From: Diphasiastrum complanatum
Taxonomy: Eukaryota > Streptophyta > Lycopodiopsida > Lycopodiales > Lycopodiaceae
NCBI GenBank assembly: GCA_029204225.1
Contig: CM055115.1
Coordinates: 10,195,172 to 10,259,171, forward strand
Direction of reading: 5' to 3'
DNA: 64,000 nt
In this document: one piece after another, positions 11,034-22,148 of the stretch
Layout of the letters: each line of letters starts with the position of its first letter
Position numbering within the stretch: the first letter of the stretch is position 1
Program-made: the position numbers and the translations under genes
Notes under the pieces: model-generated
Told to the model about the DNA's origin: nothing
Database searches by the model: none
What the model saw: the letters and a program-made list of their open reading frames with translations, nothing else

Positions 11034-12480
11034 TTAAGTTTGCAGTAATAGGTTGCCATTCTTCTTTGGTGACTATAACTATAGGGCTTAACCAAAGTGT
11101 ATAGTCGATAGTATATATAAATCCCACCATGACCAGTTTTTTAATCTTTGCCCTAACTTGTTATGCATGCTTCATATTCATTCAATACCGTTGTTGATGC
11201 GAATTGGTCGTGCATCAATGATAACGTCAATTGTGTGCTCATAGATCTCTTTCAAAACATCTCGGATCATTATTAGCTCCAATAGATACATGTTTGGGAT
11301 TATCTTCCATCCCCAGATTAATATTTATTAGCTTTTCTCTAGATATTTGAGTGGGATGCAATTGTTTTGGTTCCTCCTTCAACATTCTAGATTTTCAATG
11401 GTTTTAGAGAAACTTTGCAGCCATTGTTCTCTACTCGTATCCTCCACTTACGCATGCTCATTCCCCTAATCTGATTCAATTGCTAGTTAGACCACTTTGG
11501 CAGCAAATAAATTAAATACCATAGATAGATGGGCTTTCCCAACTGGTATGTAGTCTAGAAACAAACTGGTCCGAGGTAAATCTTCCTCAAATTCCCCCGA
11601 CATTGGTTGGAACATTAATTCCTCAATCGTTTCAACGCCCACTGGCCACAGCACCCAATAAATCCTTCCATGATGTTTTCTATAATTGAAATTTCTCTCC
11701 TTTGGTTGAAATAGTAACGACTCTCGTTGCCCAGTCATGCACCGCCTTTGTGGCTCTTAGCGAAGGCCTTCCTAATAAAATGGGTATACATTTGTCCCTT
11801 TTGGGAATCTTAGAACAACAGAATTCAACAAAAATTGTAACCCGTTAATATTTACTAGGACTTTCAAGATTTCCCTTATTGGAGAATCCCTTATATGATT
11901 AGCCATATGAATGACTATTTGGATCTTATGTAAGGGTATGTAATTCAATTTACTATATATGTCTTCAGAGATGATATTTATACCTGCTCCGCCATCAATC
12001 TAGATGCCCCTAATATCAATACCCTGAATGCCAATCTCCAATCTTGGAACAATGTCCTTTTTCGTAGATTGCACAATGGCATTAAGTGATGCTGAAGGTG
12101 GTCCTTTCAGTCTTTAATTTTAGGCAACTTAGCACGTATGGACTCTGCCAAGTACAATGCAATATGAATTAAGTTTTAATTGACCGACCGTTACCTGAAA
12201 TTTATAACTGCTCGAAAAATTTGCAATTTGGTCAACTACAATATTGACCAATTCTTGAGAGGAGTTAGGTCCATGAGACAATTGCAATTGATTCAGATCC
12301 TCCTACATAACCCTGGCCATCTAACCCACATCCATATTAGAGTTTTGTACTTGGCCCTACATTTTCAAACTACATATATTGCCTCACCGCCTTCCCTTTG
12401 TCCTTGTGACGGGTAACAACTTGAACATCTATCATTGGTGGTTCCTCAACCGACACTATCTTTTTTAAGTAGAAATGCAC
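11034..12480 (-). pseudogene. Ty3/gypsy protease and reverse transcriptase start, broken
   Basis: On the minus strand the region around 11,750-12,110 gives GIQGIDIRGI, then IDGGAGINIISEDIYSKL (retropepsin with D-G-G, as in some plant gypsy families) and LLGRPSLRATKAVHDW at the C-terminal end of the protease. Further on, near 11,130-11,050, GFIYTIDYTLWLSPIVIVTK matches the N-terminal fingers of gypsy reverse transcriptase. The frame between is broken. The fragment lies between pieces of a plus-strand copia element (ending at 11,033, resuming at 12,580) and so probably inserted into it. Confidence 0.7.
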
Positions 12481-12579
12481 TCCAAAAAGGTTTATTGTTT
12501 AACATTCTAAAGTGAGTCCACTAGAGCTGAAGAGACTATGTGGGCCCATCATTACTAAAAATGCCTTCATTGCATTAAC

Positions 12580-12812
12580 TGATGGGTTACTATCATATCG
12601 ATAACATGTTGGCCGATATTCCAACAAAGTCTTTGCCAAAGGGTAAACACATTACCTTAGTTAGTATGTTAGCTCTTCATTCAGGTTTTTAGTGGTAAGC
12701 TTAAGGGGGAATATTGCACATTAATTTTACTCCTGACCTAAATTCATTTTCTGAGTACTCCTATATAATTTAAATACTCACTTTCTAGAACACCCTACAT
12801 AAATGACCTGTA
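12580..12812 (+). mobile_element. Copia RNase H end, polypurine tract and start of 3' LTR
   Basis: The plus strand encodes the end of copia RNase H (NMLADIPTKSLPKGKHI-like), followed by the polypurine tract taagggggaa near 12,700 and about 100 bp of LTR containing a TATA-like ctatataatttaaatac. The same unit lies inverted at 29,380-29,640, and a related LTR at 58,765-59,270. The LTR is broken off at 12,812, where a minus-strand copia piece begins. Confidence 0.7.
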
Positions 12813-13430
12813 GGTGATCTGTAGATCATGGCATACATGATGAGTACAATTATTAACTAGTAGTCATGGATTTGACATGTATTGCAACAATTTGCTCACT
12901 TTGTATGCAAGATCAGGTCATCTACACATTTCTTTCTGTTATGCTTCAATCTTCGTGGACATGTCATTAAATAGCTTGAATCATAGATCCATGGGTGAGT
13001 CTATCAACTTGTAGTCTTACATGTGATACCTATGACGTACATTGACTAGATATTTCTACTGGATTATGGCAATCTATCTGTCATGATTTCCATGACGAGT
13101 AGATAGTGCACTAGGCTTGAATCAGTAGTTGATTCAAATTGTTGATGATTAATGAATCATTGACATATAATGTGAACATACTATAAAGGTATTCCTACAA
13201 CTAACATGATAGAAACTATTTTTCTTTGCATGTAGCATAGACATCCGAATACTCAAAGCTGCTTCGTACTCGACTTGTAGCCATAGTTTGCTTTCAAAGG
13301 ATTTTTTGAGTCGACTACATTAGTGCTCCTATAAATCTGCAGATGACAACTCGTAGAGACTGCTTTTGCTCAAAATCTCTTGGATAGTTGAGCGTTTGTG
13401 AGCATTGTTTGTGTTGCATCTACTAATGTT
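12811..13430 (-). pseudogene. Copia reverse transcriptase fragment, inverted copy of 10,560-11,030
   Basis: The minus strand repeats the sequence of the plus-strand copia relic at 10,440-11,000 (tagtcatggatttgacatg, aagatcaggtcatctacac, and the block around 13,250-13,420), so the two form a smaller inverted repeat with the gypsy fragment between them. No open frame survives. A further copy is at 59,690-60,225 in the same minus orientation. Confidence 0.7.
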
Positions 13431-13689
13431 TGGTTCTTTCTTTCATTTTGAATTTCCACACTGCATAGTTGGAAATCCCATCCAATTTTCTACTTTCACT
13501 CAAAATGGACTCTCCCATATTCGCCATCCCAAAACTGCCTGAAACTGCAACCGTATGCTAAAAGCAATATGTCGAGGCCAACTATGATGTCAGAAGTCGA
13601 AAATAATGACCTTTACTTTTTCTCTTTCCAGGGCACCCTTTGCTTTTCCGTCAAATTGAAAGCCAAATCGGCTTCGCCTTCCAAAATAA

Positions 13690-15277
13690 CAAGCAGACAT
13701 AGAGTATTCCACTTACATACTGGCGCAAAGGTCCCCTCATAGTCAATGCCTTTGCTTTGTGCATACCCTTTGATCACCAATCTAGCCTTGTGCTTTGTTA
13801 TACTTCCATCTGCACGATACTTAGTCCTATATACCCATTTACAACCAATGGGTTTCTTGCCAACTAGTGGTTCCACTAAGTCCCATGTGCTATGCTTAGC
13901 AATTGACTCCATCTCTTCTCCCATGGCCTTGACCCAAATGTCATCATCCTTCGCTTCAACATAAGTCAAAGGTTCTTTGCTTTGAATAATGTAAGATAAG
14001 AGAGCATAATTTGATTCATACCTTTCAGGTTGTGTCTTCCCTCTAGTTGATCTTCGTAGCTCTCCCTAGCTAGATGATCTTGGAAATTCATCCATGTTGC
14101 GGCTCTCCAACAATCTCTCAAACCACTTAGGGAGCTTCCTATCAGGTGATCGGCTTCTTGGTAAAAAAGTATCCCACGGTACATCTTTCTCCTTGCATTT
14201 GTCATTTGCACGTTCAATCCTTCTTACACCAAAGGATTTGTCTCTACCTCTCCAGTCTGTCTCTTGAGGTTGAGTAGTAGTATCTTGAGGTGTATCCTCG
14301 TGTCTATCACTAGGAAAGTCAATGAATGGATCATCATGAGGAGGTATCGTCACTGTACCATCTTTCACACTTGATGTGTCCGTCTTCTCAGCATCCTCGT
14401 CTTCATACATCTTAGATTCATCAAAGATAACATCACGACTGACATGTATCTTGTTCTCCACTAGATCAAAATATCTATAGCCCTTCACACGATCATCATA
14501 TCCTAGGAATATACACTTGATAGCTTTCACATCAAGCTTACGTCTCTCTTCCTTAGGAATGTGTACAAAGGCCTCACATCCAAAGATTCACAAGCGGTTT
14601 ACATTTGGCTTCTTTTTTGTGAATGCCTCCTCAGGTGTTATCTTTGGTATGACAATGGTGGGACTTCTATTTTGAAGATAGATTGTCGTACTACATGCTT
14701 CTGGCCAAAATTCTTTTGGTAGTTTCATCTCAACTAGCATAGATCCAACAATTTCCACAATCGTACAATTCTTGTGCTCAGCTACACCATTGGGAGGAGG
14801 AGTATGAGCTTGCATAAATTGTCTTTTGTTCCCACATTGATCACAAAGATCATTAAAGTCATTAGACTTATACTCACCTCCACAATCTGATCTTAGAACT
14901 TTGATCTTCCTACTTGTCTGATTTTCGACCAATGCTTTGAAGCTCTTGAGATTGTCACATGCATCCGATTTCTTCGTCAAGAAGTAAATCCATGTCTTAC
15001 GTGACATATCATCAATAAAGGTCATGAAATAGAAGGCTTTACCTAAGGACATAGTCCTCGTAGGCTTGCATAAATCTGTGTGGATCAAATTCAAGATGTT
15101 CTTTGTCCTAGCAACACCACCTTTATTGAAGTTCTCTCGATGTTGCTTCCCATACACACATGATTTGTACATCGATTTCAATTGCTCTTCTATCATAGGC
15201 AATCCTCTCACCATTTTCAATTTCCTCATGAAACTGAGGCTTCCTAAGTTCAAGTGACCAAGCCTCTTATGCCACAT
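13690..15277 (-). pseudogene. Copia integrase and reverse transcriptase start, right arm
   Basis: Frames 14,588-15,277, 14,066-14,530, 13,966-14,217 and 13,613-13,969 together give the integrase (WHKRLGHLNLGSL, LIHTDLCKPTRTM, TFIDD, VLRSDCGGEY, PPPNGVAEHKN) and reverse transcriptase N-terminus (KKPIGCKWVYRTKY, KARLVIKGYAQ, DYEGTFAPVCK). Comparison with the left arm shows changes scattered through both copies, with neither intact. One stop near 14,585 and frameshifts near 14,210 and 13,970 interrupt it. The reverse transcriptase ends in unrelated sequence near 13,690. Confidence 0.85.
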
Positions 15278-15675
15278 GAGACAAGCCCATGTTTCCCCTT
15301 GATTGTAGCATTCAACCTATACAATTTTGTATTGAGCTCCCTTATACCATCCGCAATGACTTTGAACTTTTGGTTCACATCCTTCACAAAGCAACGATCA
15401 TGGGCAAATTGTACTTTCAACTTTTGATCAGTAATAACAACAACAGAAAGTAGATTTTTTTTCAAACTTAGTACGTAAAGTACCTCCTTGATCATCTTAC
15501 TTTTGCCATCAGGTAGTTGGATTGAAACGGTGCCTATCCCCTTGATCTTGCACACATCACCATTTGCTTGTGAAACGGACATTCCATTATCCAACACTTT
15601 CAAGCTACCGAACCAATCTTTGTTACCTGTCATGTGTCTTGTGGCTCCTGAGTCAATGTACTACACTTGATCATC
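15250..15675 (-). pseudogene. Copia aspartic protease and pre-integrase segment, right arm
   Basis: The minus frame reads YIDSGATRHMTGN across about 15,625-15,660 (retropepsin active-site D-S-G intact), then GIGTVSIQLPDGKSKM and VLYVLSLKKNLLSV, typical of the copia protease-to-pre-integrase segment. A stop precedes the active site and another falls near 15,250. No equivalent exists in the left arm, where it has been deleted. Confidence 0.8.
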
Positions 15676-15779
15676 TTGATTAGATGACAATGCTGATTTG
15701 AAGATGCTAGAGTCTCCAATCTCATCCTCATCAACAAGGTTACGTGCTTTCTTTGGTTTCCCCTTGTCTGATTCCGCCA

Positions 15780-16430
15780 GAATTTCCAACATTCACTCTT
15801 CCAATGGCCCTTTTTACCTCAATGGAATCACTTACCCTTCTTCTTGGTCTTGCTGGAATATCCCTCACCCTTCCGAGTCTTGGCAAATTGCTGCTTAAAC
15901 TTCTTCTTGGCCTTGCCCTTGCCTTATTTCTGACATGTCAAAAGTGCCTGATCATCAGTGTTTTGAAGTCCAGATTTCACCATTTCTCACCGTTGCTCTT
16001 CTTGCATCAAGATTCCTATGAGCTTGTCAAAGGTTGGCAATCTTTCTCTTGATGCTATTCCACTCACAAACATTTGATAGGGTTTTTCAATGCCACACAA
16101 TGCATTGTGCACTAGCTTCACGTCACGTATGCACTCACCAATAGAATCCAGTTCATCCCTCATTGTCTTGATTCTGGTCATATAAGTCTGAATGTGCTCT
16201 CCTTGCTCCATGTGGGCACTATTCAGTTTTGACTTCATAAACATGATTCTTGATGGATTTGGCATCTTGAACTTCTCCTTTAGCACATTCCATGTATGTC
16301 TAGGTGTAATAGCATCACAAATGTGGGTAATGATGTGATCATCCACTGACAAGTTAATGAAGGTGAAAACTTTCCTCACCTTCTTATCGAAGACCTTGAT
16401 GTCCACTTCATTTGGTGGTCTTCTCTAATC
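15780..16430 (-). pseudogene. Copia gag with decayed zinc knuckle, right arm
   Basis: The frame 15,987-16,406 reads DIKVFDKKVRKV, ITHICDAITPRHTWN, MEQGEHIQTYMTRIKTM and LPTFDKLIGILMQEEQR, matching the copia gag domain (UBN2 type). Toward 15,820 a zinc knuckle is visible as F-H-x-G-K-K-G-H-W-K-S-E-C, with the first two Cys codons mutated to TGA stops. Gag packages element RNA in active relatives; this copy is dead. Confidence 0.75.
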
Positions 16431-17590
16431 ACCTGTGATGACATCCCACATGTCCTTCTCCATCAGTATGTTTTTCATTTTGAATTTCCACACTGCATAG
16501 TTGAAAATCCTGTCCAATTTGCTACTTTCACTCAAAATGGACTCTCCCATGTTCGTCGTCCCAAAACTGCAACCGTAGGCTAAAAACAGTATGTCGAGGC
16601 CAACTTCAGATACATGATTCTTGATGGATTTGATGTCTCAAAGTTCTCGGTTAGCACATTCCATGTCTGTCTGGGTGTAATAGCATCACAAATGTGGGTA
16701 ATGATGTGATCTTCCACTACAAGTTAATGAAGGTCAAAACATTTCTCACCTTTTTATCAAAGACTTTAATGTCCGTTTCATTTGGTGGTCTTCTCTCATC
16801 ACTTGTGACGACATCCCACATGTCCTTCTCCATCAGTATGTTTTTTATTTTGAATTCCCACACTGCATAGTTGAAAATCCAATCCAATTTGCTACTTTCA
16901 CTCAAAATGGACTCTCCCATGTTCATCGTTCCAAAACTGCAACCGTAGGCTAAAACAGTATGTCGAGGCCAACTTTAGAAACATGATTCTTGATGGATTT
17001 GACGTCTCAAACTTCTCGTTTAGCACATTCCATGTCTGTCTGGGTGTAATAGCATCACAAATGTGGGTAATGATGTGATCCTCCATTAACAAGTTAATGA
17101 AGGTCAAAACTTTCCTGACCTTCTTATCGAAGACTTTGATGTCCGTTTCATTTGGCGGTCTTCTCTCATCACTTGTGATGACATCCCACTTGTGCAATGC
17201 TTGAAGCTCTTGAGATTGTCAAATGCATCCGATTTCTTCGTCAAGAAGTAAATCCATGTCTTACGTGACATATCATCAATAAAGGTCATGAAATAGAAGG
17301 CTTTACCTAAGGACATAGTCCTCGTAGGCCTGCATGAATCTATGTGGATCAAATCTAGGAAACTTTCCTGACCTTCTTATCGAAGACTTTGATGTTTTAT
17401 TTGGCGGTCTTCTCTCATCACTTGTGATGACATCCCACTTGTCCTTCTCCATCAGTATGTTTTTCATTTTGATTTTTTACACTGCATAGTTGTAAATCCA
17501 ATCCAATTTGCTACTTTCACTCAAAATGGACTCTCCCATGTTCGCCATCCCAAAACTGTCTGAAACTGCAACCGTAGGCTAAAACTAGTA
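16380..17590 (-). repeat. Tandem array of gag-start units, period about 360 bp
   Basis: The motif gacatcccac(at/tt)gt occurs near 16,440, 16,812, 17,182 and 17,430, each followed by the same run through cactgcatagttg and ctcaaaatggactctccca and a shared tail near atgtcgaggccaac. At 17,195-17,360 a fragment of the integrase coding region, homologous to 14,935-15,090, is inserted. A 1.5-unit version occurs at 4,540-4,990 in the left arm, so the array predates the inverted duplication or changed in both arms afterwards. Confidence 0.8.
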
Positions 17591-18821
17591 TGTCGAGGCC
17601 AACTACGGTGTCAGAATTAAAAAATAATGACCTTTATTTTTTTGCTTACCAGGCCACCCATCGCTTTTCTGCCAAATTGAAAGCCAAATCGGTGTCGCCT
17701 TCCGAAATGCACTCTATCGCCAACACCCAACTACGTGCCCAATGGAATCGTGAAATCACTTTTGGTGCACTCCGAACACTTTCTCAGCTGCAATCGGTCT
17801 ATTTTGCGGTACCATACTTGCAGGTACAATCCGAGTTCCATTCATTTGGAGGTTATAGCCTTTCATTTGGGTCAAAACGTATAAACAATCTAAAAATAAC
17901 GATTTTTCTATTTTTTGAATTGTTTCTTCATGGTGAAGAAACTTCACTTTTCATAAACTTGGGACCCAACTCCAATTTCAACCTGAAAATTTTTATTGAA
18001 GTTGAGTGGCCAATTTTCCTTCAATGGCCATCAAGTCCTTTCAAAATCCCTTTCACTTCAATCCAACAGGTACTTCCAATCCAAGACTATCATTGATCTA
18101 TATGGCTTGAGATCTGACGACTATCCGTGATCTGGCATGCTCAACCACACTCCTTAAGCCACTAAACCCCTTAATACACTAAAAGAGGACTCTTCTTCCT
18201 CGCGCAAGCAGATCTGCGAGGTCTCTTCTCCTCCTCTCTGCTCGAAGCTGCTGTTTGAGGGTTTTTGAAAACTTTTAAATCACGATCCAGCTATCTCCAG
18301 GTCACGTAGTTGTCAACAACCTTCTAGCATCCACCTACCAGTGCTAGGGTGCCATGGTTCAATCTCTTAGAGATCCAAAAAAAGCTCACAATATAGAGAA
18401 AGTGCTGATTTTGTGCTTCCAAATCCCAGACCAGGGTTTTTCTCACAAATCTGATCTTGGCTTCTTGTTTACAGCTTTTTGACAGGCCAATCCTCTTTCT
18501 ATGACGTCGCCCTACTGCTAGAAGTCTGATGCTTCAAATGGTTTTCAAAATGGTATCCTTTGAATGCACACCGACTGCAAACGCCAAGTAGGCTCCTTCA
18601 AAATTTTAGAATTCCATTTGGCTCAAGGTTCTGATTCAGCCAACAACTCTTGTCTCTGAATCCTCACACAGTCTCGAGCTTAGCAAGCTTCTGTGTGCTA
18701 GAATTTGTGCACTAGTGCTTTACTTTCCGTCTTCAACCTGCTGTCAACCTCGAACTTTCAGAAGACTCTTCTCCCAAAGCTCTCTTCAACGGCGACACTA
18801 TACTATGTGCACTCCCTATAC
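17591..18821 (-). other. Copia leader region, right arm, non-coding
   Basis: This is the untranslated leader between primer site and gag. 18,410-18,821 matches 4,116-4,530 of the left arm in inverted form; 17,591-18,400 has no left-arm equivalent, although its start (17,585-17,705) matches 13,585-13,685. The plus-strand frame 17,590-18,096 is antisense to the element and I do not treat it as a gene. Confidence 0.6.
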
Positions 18822-18834
18822 GGCTCTGATACCA
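18822..18834 (-). other. Primer-binding site, initiator-Met tRNA type (right copia)
   Basis: The plus-strand ggctctgatacca is the complement of TGGTATCAGAGCC, a perfect 13-base match to the usual plant initiator-Met primer site. The left-arm copy has one C-to-T change. Confidence 0.9.
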
Positions 18835-18844
18835 ACTTAGAATT

Positions 18845-19085
18845 TGCTTCGAACAAGAACACAGATCATGCTACACATTAAAACAGATAGAAAACACTCT
18901 CCACACCAAGCTCACGTAGCAACTGTATTTCTCAAAATGAAAATACATTGTACATAGAATTCTTCACTCAGGCAACCCATGCATGACCCAGGTTGCTGTT
19001 GATGGGACTTGTGTCCCGTCGACTCGCCATGTGATGAGGCCAACTGATCCTTACTGACTGATAGGACACACAGTACAGTAACGCA
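18845..19085 (-). repeat. Copia 5' LTR, right arm (241 bp)
   Basis: Inverted counterpart of 3,853-4,093, of equal length, beginning TGCGTTAC and ending GCA on the minus strand. It abuts the gypsy gag at the same gag position as in the left arm, so the copia insertion predates the inverted duplication. Confidence 0.75.
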
Positions 19086-19143
19086 GTGATTCTGCTTTAA
19101 TTCTAACTGGGATGACTTCCAGGTAGACTTTAAGACTGCCTTT

Positions 19144-19660
19144 ATGCCTATCCTTGACGATTTTGAATATTATCGTCGATTTGCCACATTGCAAATGGGG
19201 ATGAAGCCCTTGGATGTCTACTTGCAAGACTTTCAAGAGGCTGCTTCGCAGTTTTTTAACTGCATAGATAGACTACTCCATAAGCTGCATTTCATTTTGG
19301 GCCTGCCCAAAGAATATCAATTGGAGGTTCGCCGTAATCAGCCACAGTCCTTAGAGGATGCTGTGCGTTTCATTCGGATTTACGACGACACGAACACTGT
19401 GACCCGCAAAGAGCAACAAAAGCCCGAAGTCATAGACAAACCCTCTATGGGCCATCCTTTCAAAAAGGGCAAGGAGCAAGTGGTCGACGAAGCTTCCTTC
19501 AGGAAAGAAAAGGAAAGCACCCTCAATTGGAGAGAGTTGACTTTGATAAGGCCAAAAGCGACGAGTTGTGTTTCTCTTGTATGGAGAAGGGGCACCTTTC
19601 CAAGGACTGCCTGAAGAGATGGAAGAAGGGTGGCTGCTCCTTTAAGGCACCAGGTAATTG
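19144..19660 (+). pseudogene. Ty3/gypsy gag with zinc knuckle, right arm
   Basis: The frame 19,144-19,614 reads YYRRFATLQMGMKPLDVYLQ, DFQEAASQFF, KLHFILGLPKEYQLEVR and FIRIYDD, then a basic segment. In a neighbouring frame 19,569-19,610 gives the complete zinc knuckle C-F-S-C-x4-H-L-S-K-D-C. A frameshift near 19,500 separates the two. The gag N-terminus is missing because of the copia LTR. Compared with the left arm it retains about 15 more codons near the start. Confidence 0.8.
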
Positions 19661-20399
19661 ATCTTTTATTTCTTGTATTGATGTATCTTTTAAGAATGAA
19701 ATAGTTTGTATGAATTGTTGTTTTGACACTGCAATTTTTGGACCGCATTTGTATGAGTGGGTTCATAGGTAGCCAACCCTGTGAGTGCTCTTTTTGACAA
19801 TGGTTCTATGCATAAATTGATTAATGCTAAGTTGATGCAGAAGCTGCAGTTGGCAATCGCACCAAGTGACCACAACTACGTAGTTGGGATGGCAGCTGGT
19901 GGGGAGTAGCAGGTCCAGGACCACTTTAATTGTCCCCCACATGCCATTGAAGATTCAAAACTATCTAGATCGTTTATCTTTTCATGTTATGAATCTTGAT
20001 AAGGTGGATTTAATCCTAGGTAAAGAGTAGTTTTATGCTACAAATGAGTCCTTAAAGAAAGAGTATGTATGTCATAGTATTTCTTTCTTGCATAATGACT
20101 CATTGGTTTGTCTTTAAGGCGATGAGCCTGATCTAACTTTTGTAACTGCTCATAAGGCTAATCAATGTATTTTGGATTCTGAGTATCATTCTTATTTATG
20201 TTATATGAAAAATGAATACAATGATGTATCGTCTTTTCCTTAACCATTGTCTTTTTCTGATGTTAATCTAGATTCTTCGCCTGAGGGCAAAATCTTAAAA
20301 AGACTTAGGGAGCAATATAATGATATATTCCCTGAGAAGTTGTCTGAGGGTCTTCCCCCCTCACGAGGAGTAGACTAAGAATGAATCTTCTTAAGGGAG

Positions 20400-20926
20400 T
20401 GTAGAAAGCCAAAAGAAAAACTAAAAAGGGTAATAAGAATAAGGCCAAAAGGTGTTTGAAAATCAGTCCAAACTGATCAACTTATTCAAAGTTTTGAAGC
20501 TTTGAAGATGTTAGTGTCTACATCTCCTATCTTACACATAGTGGACCCTAGTGGATCTTTCCTGGTGGAAACGGATGCTAGTGACTATGGGTGGGTGTAG
20601 TACTTTATCAAGATAGTAGACCTATGGCTTTTGAAAGCAAGAAGTTGGACCCAGCTCAAAGTAGATATTCTACTTATGAGAAAGAACTTTTTGTTGTCAT
20701 CCATGCGTTAAAGATTTTGAGACATTATTTCTACGGATCTAAAATCGTGGTTATGACAGATCATGAGCCTCTTAAGTATATCTGTGATGCCTCAGAACTT
20801 AGGGGTTGTAAGGCCCATTCGTTGGAACTCATTCAAGAGTTTGAATTCGATATTAAGTATCTTCAAGGTATGTCAAATTGTGTCGCTAATGCGTTGAGCC
20901 AGATTGGAGAAGTTAATCAGTTATGA
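20400..20926 (+). pseudogene. Ty3/gypsy RNase H, right arm
   Basis: The frame 20,591-20,926 encodes YQDSRPMAFESKKLDPAQ, YSTYEKELFVVIHALK, MTDHEPLKYICDASE and EFDIKYLQGMSNCVANAL, the C-terminal two thirds of the gypsy RNase H and the linker to integrase. The first catalytic Asp region (ETDASDYGWV) is just upstream in another frame, separated by one indel. It starts directly at the deletion junction that removed reverse transcriptase. Confidence 0.85.
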
Positions 20927-20929
20927 TTT

Positions 20930-21535
20930 GTTGAGTTCCAATCTGAGCTGTATCTTCCTCTACGAGATCTTTGTCGGACCGATGACTTTTTCGGTCATAT
21001 TTAGCAAGAAGTTCTGGTAGGAAGATCTATAGTGAGAAATAATCTTGGAAAGTAGGATTTCAAGAAGTCTCGCAAAGAGAAGATACTTGATGATTATTCC
21101 ATTAGGAATGGTTTACTTTTCCATAGAGGAAAAGTTTGTGTACCAAATATCGTGGACATTAGGGCCTTGGTATACAAAGGACACTTGAGCTTGTTAAGAG
21201 AGAATTTTATTTGCCAAAAATGCATGGTCATGTCGAGGCATATGTTCAAAAGTGTGAAGAATGACAAGTAAATAAGACAGAATGACTCAAAGCAACTGGT
21301 TTGTTACATCCATTGGAAATTCCTAGAAGAAAGTGAGAAAGTATTTCCATGAATTTTGTGGTTGGACTTCCTAAGTCTAGGAAGGGTCACGATGTCATTT
21401 GGATAGTAGTTGACAAACTACCAAGATGGCACAATTTATTCCAACAAAAATTATTGTCAAAGCTTCAAAACTTGCTCAACTCTTCGTTGAAAAGTTGTTC
21501 AAGTTGTATAGTTTGTCGAATGATATTGTTAGTAA
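20930..21535 (+). pseudogene. Ty3/gypsy integrase, right arm
   Basis: Pieces of the zinc-binding region (DIRALVYKGHLSLLRENF near 21,150-21,210) and the core start (MNFVVGLPKSRKGHDVIW, IVVDKLPRWHN in 21,349-21,558) are readable, with several stops. The catalytic core is incomplete and runs into arm-specific sequence at 21,535. Confidence 0.8.
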
Positions 21536-21614
21536 TCGTGATCGATACATTTGCATAAGTAAGTAATAAAAAGTTTCCAATCCCACGACCATTTCATCTG
21601 CTAAAAAAAGGGAC

Positions 21615-21929
21615 ATGTTAAACAAAGGTATGCAGACAATAGTTGGTAGTCCATCTCATATCAATGAAGTGTATTGCTCAAAAGGAGAAAGTCTAGTATA
21701 TAACAATTCCAACAATTTATTTATTGACATTAATCAGTTACTAAAATTCATCATAAATTTTTACGGTATTACAAATGAGAATGTCAATAACAAGTTGATA
21801 GTTGTTCTCAAGTTAGATGAGTCTGAAATTATAAAAGGACAAAAAATGGAAAGAGTCAGTCTCACGATCAAGAATGGAGCACTTTCAAAGTCAAAAGACT
21901 TAGAAGGCCTCAATTTCAGTGTTCAATAA
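21615..21929 (+). CDS. Unrecognised open reading frame, 104 codons
   Basis: I do not recognise the family. The frame encodes a hydrophilic protein with LLKFIINFYGITNENVNN, LIVVLKLDESEIIKGQ and ERVSLTIKNGALSKSKD. After its stop, related-looking protein sequence continues in other frames (GGWQHFRYSNSF, FVDAVQSAWGVDHIP) up to the next frame at 22,149, which suggests the two are parts of one decayed gene about 1 kb long. It lies in sequence present only in the right arm of the inverted duplication. It may be a transposase-like or captured gene; no catalytic motif could be assigned. Confidence 0.35.
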   Translation: MLNKGMQTIVGSPSHINEVYCSKGESLVYNNSNNLFIDINQLLKFIINFYGITNENVNNKLIVVLKLDESEIIKGQKMERVSLTIKNGALSKSKDLEGLNFSVQ

Positions 21930-22148
21930 AAAAATGATATCTGGTGGTTGGCAGCATTTCAGGTATAGCAATTCCTTCGCAATATCAATAGGGATAATCA
22001 TATTAATATGAATGTTGAAATACTTGAGAAAAGATAAATTTTCATATACTGATGTACAGATGATACAGAAAACAATCAATGAATTTGTGGATGCAGTTCA
22101 AAGTGCATGGGGTGTTGATCATATACCACATTATATGATAAGATTTCG

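Larger units (their letters stand above)
13440..19085 (-). mobile_element. Ty1/copia element relic, right arm
   Basis: Read on the minus strand the order is LTR (18,845-19,085), primer site (18,822-18,834), leader, a tandem array of gag-start units, gag, protease, pre-integrase, integrase and the start of reverse transcriptase. A displaced leader/gag-start piece (13,440-13,685) is fused to the far end of reverse transcriptase. From 13,862 to 19,085 it is the inverted counterpart of 3,853-6,527 and keeps the region between gag and integrase that the left arm lost. Confidence 0.85.
19086..21535 (+). mobile_element. Ty3/gypsy element relic, right arm
   Basis: This is the inverted counterpart of 560-3,852. 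Gag is at 19,144-19,660, protease at 19,750-19,910, the linker to reverse transcriptase at 20,170-20,387, RNase H at 20,400-20,926 and integrase at 20,930-21,535. The reverse transcriptase core is deleted (about 780 bp relative to the left arm) at about 20,388. The gypsy integrase is cut at 21,535 by a segment unique to this arm. Confidence 0.85.

Noticed and set aside
17590-18096. 168-codon plus-strand frame
   Set aside because: It is antisense to the copia leader, its first part is repeated at 13,585-13,685 without the frame, and no domain or codon bias is visible.
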